64,000 nucleotides of DNA from Nipponacmea schrenckii (lineage: Eukaryota > Mollusca > Gastropoda > Lottiidae), in assembly GCA_030562195.1 (NCBI GenBank), contig JAUJPP010000011.1, positions 2,542,001 through 2,606,000 of the forward strand, in the 5' to 3' direction. Numbering within the stretch: position 1 is the first letter of the stretch; each line of letters starts with the position of its first letter. The notes beneath the pieces were generated by a model. That model was not told the origin of the DNA. It did not search any database and was given only the letters and a program-made list of their open reading frames with translations. The translations under genes and the position numbers were made by a program. This document shows, in pieces, positions 55,255 to 64,000 of the stretch.

Positions 55255-58200
55255 AAATATTATGTAGGCTAAATTTGCAATTACCTACATCTAGACAATA
55301 TATTGAATATCATTTGACCTAGTTTTCAAAGTCATAAAATAATTAGGTCACACCTTCCGTAACGGTTAATGATGGCGAAAATATGAAAATTATCAATTTT
55401 TGCTGTATTTAAGTACACTTATCTCTATGAATTTTTTAAGTAAGCCAAATTAAAAAAATATCTACTCGTAGACAATTTATTGAATATTATTTGACCTAAT
55501 TTTCAAGGTCATAGATTAAGTGGGTCACACCTTCCGTACCCGTTAAAGTGACCTAATTTTGAAAAAATCGAAATTTAATTAATTCGAAAGAAAATACGAA
55601 ATTTGAAAATCGGTCTCCAAGAAAAGGTAGATAATGATCCATTGTATCTATGTGCTAAATTTCATCAAAATCGGTCTATCAGTAGTGTCTGAATTTCGGA
55701 TTTAAGAATTGTAACGAAAATTCAAAATGGCGGCCGATATGGCAGCTTGACCTAATTATTTAGGTCAAATCAATTACTATTGAAAAGTTATTTATAAAAC
55801 AGCTTTCACTTTTCACCTAGCAGTTATAGACCGGAAGTTACGTAATTACGTCATTTGAGGCTAAACCGGAAGTGGAATTTTTTTTTCACATTTTTTCAGA
55901 AATTATAAACATATCGCCTATCAACTGGTAAAGTTTCAAAATTTTACCATTTATATTAAAGGAGAAATCACGGTCTGAAATTTTTGCCGATGACCCTTGA
56001 ATATTGAATTGCAAATCGTGGGTAAAATATTTAACCTAATTGCATAAAACCTATAATTGTTAGTTGACATATACATTGAAGTTTTCAAATCTGAAAATCC
56101 GGTCAAAATGAACTGAAAATAAACTTGCTAAAGCAAAAAAACCTCAACTTCCGGTTCTCACTTCCTGTCAGAGATAGAACTTCCGGTTTTGTTTTATTTG
56201 ATAATAGAAATCATTCTAAGATCAACTGTAGATTTAGAATTTCTGCACCTTTTACCAGTTTGTCTGCAAACTCATCCAAGAATTACAAAAAAAAAAAAAA
56301 ACTAGAATTGCTTACAATTATGAACGTATTTCGAGAGCCTTAAAATATTATATAGGCTAAATTTGCAATGACCTACATCTAGACAATATATTGAATATCA
56401 TTTTACCTAGTTTTCAAAGTCATAAAATAATTAGGTCACACCTTCCGTAACGGTTAATGATGGCGAAAATATGAAAATTATCAATTTTTGCTGTATTTAA
56501 GTACACTTATCTCTATGAATTTTTTAAGTAAGCCAAATTAAAAAAATATCTACTCGTAGACAATATATTGAATATTATTTGACCTAATTTTCAAGGTCAT
56601 AGATTAAGTGGGTCACACCTTCCGTAGCCGTTAAAGTGACCTAATTTTGAAAAAATCGAAATTTAAATAATTCGAAAGAAAATACGAAATTTGAAAATCG
56701 GTCTCCAAGAAAAGGTAGATAATGATCCATTGTATCTATGTGCTAAATTTCATCAAAATCGGTCTATCAGTAGTGTCTGAATTTCGGATTTAAGAATTGT
56801 AACGAAAATTTAAAATGGCGGCGGATATGGCAGCTTGACCTAATTATTTAGGTCAAATCAATTACTATTGACAAGTTATTTATAAAACAGTTTTCACTTT
56901 TCACCTAGCAGTTATTGACCGGAAGTTACGTAATTACGTCATTTGAGGCTAAACCGGAAGTAGAATTTTTTTTTTCACATTTTTTCAAAAATTATAATCA
57001 TATCGCCTATCAACTGGTAAAGTTTCAAAATTCTACCATTTATATTAAAGGAGAAATCACGGTCTGAAATTTTTGCCGATGACCCTTGAATATTGAATTG
57101 CAAATCGTGGGTAAAATATTTAACCTAATTGCATAAAACCTATAATTGTTAGTTGACAAATACATTGAAGTTTTCAAATCTGAAAATCCGGTCAAAATCG
57201 AACTGAAAATAAACTTGCTAAAGCAAAAAAACCTCAACTTCCGGTTCTCACTTCCTGTCAGAGATAGAACTTCCGGTTTTGTTTTATTTGATAATAGAAA
57301 TCATTCCAAGATCAACTGTAGTTTTAGAATTTCTGCACCATTTACCAGTTTGTCTGCAAACTCATCCAAGAATTACAAAAAAAAAAATAAAAAATAAAAC
57401 TAGAATTGCTTACAATTATGAACGTATTTCGAGAGCCTTAAAATATTATGTAGGCTAAATTTGCAATTACCTACATCTAGACAATATATTGAATATCATT
57501 TGACCTAGTTTTCAAAGTCATAAAATAATTAGGTCACACCTTCCGTAACGGTTAATGATGGCGAAAATATGAAAATTATCAATTTTTGCTGTATTTAACT
57601 ACACTTATCTCTATGAATTTTTTAAGTAAGCCAAATTAAAAAATATCTACTCGTAGACAATATATTGAATATTATTTGACCTAATTTTCAAGGTCATAGA
57701 TTAAGTGGGTCACACCTTCCGTAGCCGTTAAAGTGACCTAATTTTGAAAAAATCGAAATTTAAATAATTCGAAAGAAAATACGAAATTTGAAAATCGGTC
57801 TCCAAGAAAAGGTAGATAATGATCCATTGTATCTATGTGCTAAATTTCATCAAAATCGGTCTATCAGTAGTGTCTGAATTTCGGATTTAAGAATTGTAAC
57901 AAAAATTCAAAATGGCGGCCGATATGGCAGCTTGACCTAATTATTTAGGTCAAATCAATTACTATTGACAAGTTATTTATAAAACAGTTTTCACTTTTCA
58001 CCTAGCAGTTATAGACCGGAAGTTACGTAATTACGTCATTTGAGGCTAAACCGGAAGTAGAATTTTTTTTTTTTACATTTTTTCAAAAAATTTTAATCAT
58101 ATCGCCTATCAACTGGTAAAGTTTCAAAATTTTACCATTTATATTAAAGGAGAAATCACGGTCTGAAATTTTTGCCGATGACCCTTGAATATTGAATTGC

Positions 58201-59251
58201 AAATCGTGGGTAAAATATTTAACCTAATTGCATAAAACCTATAATTGTTAGTTGACAAATACATTGAAGTTTTCAAATCTGAAAATCCGGTCAAAATCGA
58301 ACTGAAAATAAACTTGCTAAAGCAAAAAAAAACCCCAACTTCCGGTTCTCACTTCCTGTCAGAGATAGAACTTCCGGTTTTGTTTTATTTGATAATAGAA
58401 ATCATTCTAAGATCAACTGTAGATTTAGAATTTCTGCACCTTTTACCAGTTTGTCTGCAAACTCATCAAAGAATTACAAAAAAAAAAAAAAAAAAAACTA
58501 GAATTGCTTACAATTATGAACGTATTTCGAGAGCCTTAAAATATTATGTAGGCTAAATTTGCAATTACCTACATCTAGACAATATATTGAATATCATTTG
58601 ACCTAGTTTTCAAAGTCATAAAATAATTAGGTCACACCTTCCGTAACGGTTAATGATGGCGAAAATATGAAAATTATCAATTTTTGCTGTATTTAAGTAC
58701 ACTTATCTCTATGAATTTTTTAAGTAAGCCAAATTAAAAAATATCTTCTCGTAGACAATATATTGAATATAATTTGACCTAATTTTCAAGGTCATAGATT
58801 AAGTGGGTCACACCTTCCGTAGCCGTTGAAGTGACCTAATTTTGAAAAAATCGAAATTTAAATAATTCGAAAGAAAATACGAAATTTGAAAATCGGTCTC
58901 CAAGAAAAGGTAGATAATGATCCATTGTATCTATGTGCTAAATTTCATCAAAATCGGTCTATCAGTAGTGTCTGAATTTCGGATTTAAGAATTGTAACAA
59001 AAATTCAAAATGGCGGCCGATATGGCAGCTTGACCTAATTATTTAGGTCAAATCAATTACTATTGACAAGTTATTTATAAAACAGTTTTCACTTTTCACC
59101 TAGCAGTTATAGACCGGAAGTTACGTAATTACGTCATTTGAGGCTAAACCGGAAGTTGAATTTTTTTTTTTGACATATTTTCAAAAATTATAATCATCGC
59201 CTATCAACTGGTAAAGTTTCAAAATTTTACCATTTATATTAAAGGAGAAAT
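55205..59251 (+). repeat. Tandem array of four about 1.09-kb units with poly(A) joints
   Basis: Units start at about 55210, 56297, 57398 and 58495 with CTAGAATTGCTTACAATTATG and end with CAAGAATTACA and an A-rich run of about 13-22 bases. They are nearly identical. The fourth is cut by the gap at 59252. Each unit contains two diverged subrepeats (TTGACCTA..AAGTCATA or AAGGTCATAG, then GGTCACACCTTCCGTA) and a near-palindrome TGACCTAATTATTTAGGTCA. It also has TTACGTAATTACGTCA and four CCGGAAGT or ACTTCCGG sites. Short ORFs across the A-run joints are chance. Confidence 0.92.
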
Positions 59252-59751
59252 NNNNNNNNNNNNNNNNNNNNNNNNNNNNNNNNNNNNNNNNNNNNNNNNN
59301 NNNNNNNNNNNNNNNNNNNNNNNNNNNNNNNNNNNNNNNNNNNNNNNNNNNNNNNNNNNNNNNNNNNNNNNNNNNNNNNNNNNNNNNNNNNNNNNNNNNN
59401 NNNNNNNNNNNNNNNNNNNNNNNNNNNNNNNNNNNNNNNNNNNNNNNNNNNNNNNNNNNNNNNNNNNNNNNNNNNNNNNNNNNNNNNNNNNNNNNNNNNN
59501 NNNNNNNNNNNNNNNNNNNNNNNNNNNNNNNNNNNNNNNNNNNNNNNNNNNNNNNNNNNNNNNNNNNNNNNNNNNNNNNNNNNNNNNNNNNNNNNNNNNN
59601 NNNNNNNNNNNNNNNNNNNNNNNNNNNNNNNNNNNNNNNNNNNNNNNNNNNNNNNNNNNNNNNNNNNNNNNNNNNNNNNNNNNNNNNNNNNNNNNNNNNN
59701 NNNNNNNNNNNNNNNNNNNNNNNNNNNNNNNNNNNNNNNNNNNNNNNNNNN
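59252..59751. other. Assembly gap (500 N)
   Basis: Exactly 500 undetermined bases inside the tandem array. The true copy number and the distance to the next LINE part are unknown. Confidence 0.99.
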
Positions 59752-60584
59752 CGAAATTTCTTGAATTAAGGGCTAAATAGGGGGATTATGCTCCTTTCTA
59801 TACAGATGGGTCCAAGGATGGTGATAAGGTGGCAGCTGCAACAGTGACACCATCCGAAGTCCTGTCTGTATCTCTTCCACCAGCAGCCTCTATTTTTACT
59901 GCAGAACTCGTTGCCATTTTACAGGCACTCGAGTTCTTTCAGTCCTCATTATCCTTAAAAAAATGTATCATCTATTCTGATTCTCTGTCTGCATTACAAG
60001 CTATTCATAACATCCAGCTAGTGCACCCAATAATCGGAGATATTTACAAGCTCTTTGGGCCAAAAAAGGACATTGTCCTTTGTTGGCTTCCCAGTCACAT
60101 GGACATACGGGGAAATGACAAGGCAGATGCGGCGGCTAAGGCTGCTTTGTCACTGCCTGTCTCCCCCTTGTCCTTGCCTTACACCGACTTTAAGTCGGTG
60201 ATAAGGACTTTTATTTTGAAACGATGGCAGCAAAAATAGGATGCTGCAGATACAAACAAACTTCATGCCATCAAACCTCTTTTGGGGGACTGGCCATCCT
60301 CTTATTGTGCCAACAGGAGAAATGAAGTTGTTTTGTGTCGCTCTCGTCTTGGACATACTCACCTTACCAACTGTTACCTGCTCAAGCGAGAGCCTCAACC
60401 AGTCTGTGAGCATTGCCAGGTTCGCCTGACAGTGAAACACATTCTGATTGAGTGCACGCATCTCAAACCTATAAGATCTCAGCACTACCGTGCTAGATCC
60501 TTGTTCCATCTGTTTGCGCAACCTTCTCTTTATGAGAAGGTTGTCGCGTTTTTAAAACAGACTAATCTGTATTATAAATTTTAA
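59752..60584 (+). pseudogene. I/Jockey-like LINE RNase H and C-terminus, one stop
   Basis: The RNase H domain is complete from the gap: TDGSKDGDKVAAATVTPSEV (Asp), TAELVAILQALEFFQSS (Glu), IIYSDSLSALQAI (Asp), CWLPSHMDIRGNDKADAAAK (His and Asp). At 60237-60239 a TAG stands where the other copy (about 36728) has TGG (W), a single nonsense change. After it the frame shifts near 60280 and continues NEVVLCRSRLGHTHLTNCYL to a C-terminal finger CEHCQVRLTVKHILIEC and the stop at 60582-60584. RNase H plus this finger is the usual end of I-group ORF2. The gag-like ORF1 at 54438 may belong to the same element. Confidence 0.85.
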
Positions 60585-60831
60585 AATATATTTGTGTTAT
60601 AGTTTTGTTTTTTGCTATTTTGTTTTTAGCCCATATTGGGTTACAACCATTCTGTGATATAGTTTTTAGCATTGTTTTGTTGCCCTTTTTGGGGTTTCTG
60701 TGATAATTTTTATTTTAATGTATTGATTTTCTAGTTTTAATTTTTGTTTTTATTTTAAATCGTATTCAAGTGCTATATAGCCCGTTTTGGTGCTGATGCA
60801 CTTTAATACATTTCATTTCATTTCATTTCAT
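60585..60831 (+). other. 3' UTR and (ATTTC)n tail of the I/Jockey-like LINE
   Basis: T-rich UTR with GCCCATATTGGGTTACAACC and CTATATAGCCCGTTTTGGTGC, ending in four to five CATTT units at about 60809-60830, a microsatellite tail in the style of the I group. Confidence 0.7.
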
Positions 60832-61097
60832 TCAATTCATCCTCAAACTTTTCCTCTGATGCTTTCCAGAGAGTGCGTCTCCGGGAAGAGTTAAATTTTA
60901 CATCTAAAAATGAGGAATATTACAACGAAAAATTTACTATATCTGAACTAAAGTATTCTTTAAAACAGGCCCATGATACAGCTACTGGGCCTGACGATAT
61001 CCATTATCAGATCCTCAAACATCTTCCTTACCCTACATTAAAAAAACTTTTACTTATATTTAACCAGATTTAAGATGATGGTGGAGGATTGCTACTA
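60832..61097 (+). pseudogene. Second copy of the LINE F fragment
   Basis: Matches 38879-39146: RVRLREELNFTSKNEEY, ISELKYSLKQAHDTATGPDD and QILKHLPYPTLKKLLLIFNQ, with fewer frame errors. It ends at the same TTGCTAC where LINE E begins. Confidence 0.85.
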
Positions 61098-61850
61098 ATC
61101 TAATCTAATCTTTATTTAGCATATAAGGCCTGTGGCCCAAAGTGCATGATATACATAAATGGTTATGATAACTAAATACATACAGATTAAATGCAGCAAA
61201 AACCATTTTCACATAACGGGTTTCTATAACTTAATAAAAAGTATCATCAAAATGCTGGCGTATTAACATACGATTCTCTTATTTGGAATGCCTTATAAAA
61301 AAAATTCACCAATTTGGGGTAGCCATTTACTATATGTTAGTTTTTGCTTAAAAGTCGAAATAGCATACAGACAGTGCTTAACATTGCATTTTGATCTCAA
61401 TTCATGGTATAATCTACATGTAAACAAAAAATGTTCTTCATCTTCTATACAGTTTAAACCATATATGTTTAGGCAAAATGGACAGATTCTATATTCCCTG
61501 GGGATGTTAGTTTCTCCCCCCTTTTCTATTTGCAACATATGACTTCTTAAACGAAATCTACTAAAGGCTATCCTATGCTGTTTATTGGTGATTGCATCCA
61601 GATACAGTTCTGGTTCCAGAATTGATTTTATCTCACAATAAAACATAAGTTTGGATGAACAATTTATCTCACTATGCCATTCTTGTGAAGCACAATCTTT
61701 CACACGTTGGACAAATAATTGCAAGAAATAAATACCATTCCCAACATGCTGGTTGTTCCATACAAAATGAAAACCGTAAGTGTATAACAAATTTCCGATT
61801 TTTGTTGCCCAGTTTTCGAATAACATCGTTTCGGATATCTATCTATGGAA
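61098..61850 (-). pseudogene. Second copy of the LINE E 3' end
   Basis: Matches 39147-39935 including the TAATC-repeat tail. Here one frame stays open for 177 codons, from NWATKIGNLLYTYGFHFVWN through MNIPREYRICPFCLNIYGLN-like sequence and EDEEHFLFTCRLYHELRS, showing the C-terminal finger. A 25-bp deletion lies near 61819. The copy ends at about 61850. Confidence 0.85.
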
Positions 61851-62179
61851 GGGAATAGCTGCCATAATTAGATGCAATGAAGAAGTGTCTAATTCCATTG
61901 TAATTAGTCAAATGACATGTGTAATAAAACAAAATCCCTTAATATCAAAAGACATATGACTGCTTTTGTTAAAGTAAACTTTTTTAAAACAAAAGTTGTA
62001 TGTTTAACGGCAAGATCAGTCTTGTTTTTGTAGAATATAATATTACTAAAAAATTTTTACATTAGATGTATGTCACAAACCCCCCTTCATAACACACTGG
62101 TTATATGTCGCGTGCAGTTTCTCTTTTATCATTTCACTTTTGTCATATCTATTTTGTCGTATCTTTTACGCCATCTTTC
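61851..62179. other. No gene recognised
   Basis: AT-rich stretch between the LINE E copy and the LINE A copy. Nothing clear is visible. Confidence 0.5.
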
Positions 62180-64000
62180 CTGCCATATTTGAAATAAACA
62201 TTCAGAGACCTAAACCAATCCGAAAGACAGTAAGTTTTCGTAAATTCAAATCTCTTAATGTTGATCAATTCAGTACAGAAATTGTGAACTCAAATTTCAA
62301 TGAAATACTTTCTCATTTACATCTTCAAGAAGGAGTATCACAATACGACTCAAAACTTACACAAATTTTAGATTCTGTTTTACCAATAAAAACCAGGACT
62401 ATAACACTTCGTCCCAACACTCAATGGTTTAACGACAACATTCTTGAAGCTAAACGGGAACGCAACAAGGCTGAGCACCGCTGGAGAAAATCCCAACTTC
62501 ACGTTGACAAAGAAATTTATAAAACACTTAAAAACAAAGTTACTAGATTGATCGATGAAGCTTAAGTTGATTTCTATTCGAACAAGATAGAAAATGGTGA
62601 CAATAGACAAAAGGATTTGTACAAAGTTGTGAACATTCTGTTGAACTATAACTCTGATAAAACTATTCTTCCGGATAGTGAATGTGATGATGAAAGACTT
62701 GCCAATTTATTTTCAGATTTCTTTAAGTCCAAAATTCAGAAAATAAGAATAGATATAAACTATTGATTTTAATACATTTCAGTTTGATTTTAACAAGAAT
62801 AGTGCCTCTTTAAATAGTTTTGATCAAGTTAATGAGATTACTATCAAGAAGTTAATTATGTCATCAGCTCCAAAGTCATGTTCATTAGACCCTATTCCCA
62901 CTCCCCTCCTGAAGGATTGCATTGATGATTTAATCCCTGTTATTACCAGTATTATAAATTCCTGCATAGTTACCTCAACTGTTCCTGATATTTTCAAATT
63001 AGCTTTTGTAACCCCTCTAATAAAGAGAAGTCCTCACTTGATCAAAACATTTTTAAAAATTACAGACCGGTTTCAAATCTTAGTTTTATATCAAAAATAC
63101 TTGAGAAATGTATAGCCAGTCAATTAACAAATTTTATCACTGAAAACCTCCTGTTTGAACCATTTCAAAGTGCTTATAGAAAATTCCACAGTACCGTGAC
63201 TGCTCTTACCCGTGTTTTTAATGATATTTTAATTGATATTGATAGCAAAAAGTCTGTTCTTTTAATTTTACTTGATTTAAGTGCTGCCTTTGATACGGTA
63301 GATATTCCTATTTTATTAAAACGACTGTGCAATAGATTTGGTATTTCTGGCAATGCTTTAAGTTTGTTAGAAAGCTATCTTGTAGGTAGAAAACAATGTG
63401 TTCTTGTTAATGGCAAAACTTCAACAGATTCAATTTTATCTTTTGGTGTACCTCAAGGCTCAGTTTTAGGTCCAATTTTATTTACCTTGTATACTTCTCA
63501 TCTTGGCGACATAGTCAAAAAATATGATCTTAACTTTCATTTATATGCTGACGATACTCAATTATATATTTCTTTCTGTCCTAATCACCCCACTTCACAT
63601 CAACTGAGTAAATCACAACTAGAAAGTTGTATAACTGAAATCAGATTATGGATGTCAAAAATTTTTCTAAAATTAAACGATGATAAAACTGAATATATGA
63701 TTTTAGGCTCAAAACATCAACTTAATAAACATGCACAATATATAAATATTCCACTTGTAATTGGTGATTGTAGTATAGACTCTTCTCTCTCAGCTCGTAA
63801 TATTGGTGTGATTATGGATAGTGCTATGAGTATGGAAGCTCAGATAAATAATATATGTAAATTATGTTTTTTAAATATCAGTAATATTGGTAAAATTCGC
63901 AATTTTTAACTGTAGATGCCACAAAATCACTTGTTAATTCTTTCATCACTTCCAGATTAGATAATTTTAATTCTTTATTAGTTGGTTTACCATCAAAACT
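62180..64000 (+). pseudogene. Second copy of LINE A, uninterrupted, runs off the window
   Basis: Starts 5' truncated in the linker (PKPIRKTVSFRKFKSLNVDQ, then RPNTQWFNDNILEAKRERNK). There is a TAA at about 62563 and the same frameshift as LINE A near 62764. The reverse transcriptase (from 62858, with a two-base shift near 63028) has LLDLSAAFDTVD, FGVPQGSVLGPILF and FHLYADDTQLYI. At 63720 the sequence runs straight through the point where LINE B sits in the other copy. It continues with HAQYINIPLVIGDCSIDSSL to the window end. The two LINE A copies are nearly identical where both are well sequenced. Confidence 0.87.

Noticed and set aside
56125..58556. ORFs within the 1.09-kb repeats, including MLVDKYIEVFKSENP
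   Set aside because: They recur only as part of the repeat, end in A-run lysines, and differ in frame between units because of A-run length.

Overview
The window is nuclear DNA from an animal, most likely a marine mollusc or another lophotrochozoan. The evidence is GT-AG introns, many non-LTR retrotransposons, PIF/Harbinger, piggyBac, pogo and BEL/Pao relics, ankyrin-repeat expansions, and tandem-repeat MITE-like arrays with GGAC microsatellites of a kind known from bivalves. I see no convincing intact host gene. Almost all of the sequence is mobile elements, their relics and satellite-like arrays. Two 500-N gaps (24-523 and 59252-59751) mean order across them is not proven.

Region by region. 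524-8294: three arrays of a 99-bp ankyrin-derived repeat, organised as a 3.5-kb higher-order unit that carries a short start exon. 8295-13497: a 5.2-kb element with a perfect 21-bp terminal inverted repeat and ATT flanks. It encodes a spliced DUF7869-like protein and carries a roughly 160-bp tandem-repeat array. 13500-15622: a broken Harbinger transposase and a fourth ankyrin array. 15624-19596: a nearly complete PIF/Harbinger element (Myb/SANT-like protein plus transposase with one stop codon). 19597-23035: a very AT-rich, intron-poor block unlike its surroundings, with an unknown protein and two tandem, distantly related P-loop nucleotide-kinase-like genes, ending in four 55-bp repeats. It looks like captured viral DNA. 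23036-24990: a poor copy of the 13.8-15 kb region. 24991-38330: relics of piggyBac, BEL/Pao, KDZ-like, Ty3/gypsy and LINE elements, with minisatellites.

38335-54000 is a nested stack that can be read layer by layer. LINE F (I/Jockey-like) was split by LINE E, with a 7-bp target duplication. LINE E was split by LINE A (L2/CR1-like). LINE A was split by LINE B (nearly intact) and by a pogo/Tigger element. The pogo element was split by an L1/Tx1-like LINE carrying a poly(A)-flanked fragment of histone H4, which has the structure of a 3' transduction. 53961-60831 holds another I/Jockey-like LINE (gag-like ORF1, RNase H end) interrupted by four head-to-tail 1.09-kb repeats. 60832-64000 repeats junctions and LINE A sequence from 38.9-46 kb and includes an empty site for the LINE B insertion.

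Two blocks (about 23.5-24.46 kb and 40.35-41.11 kb) look like poor consensus sequence rather than real divergence. Frameshifts elsewhere, especially at A or T runs, could be decay or sequencing error.
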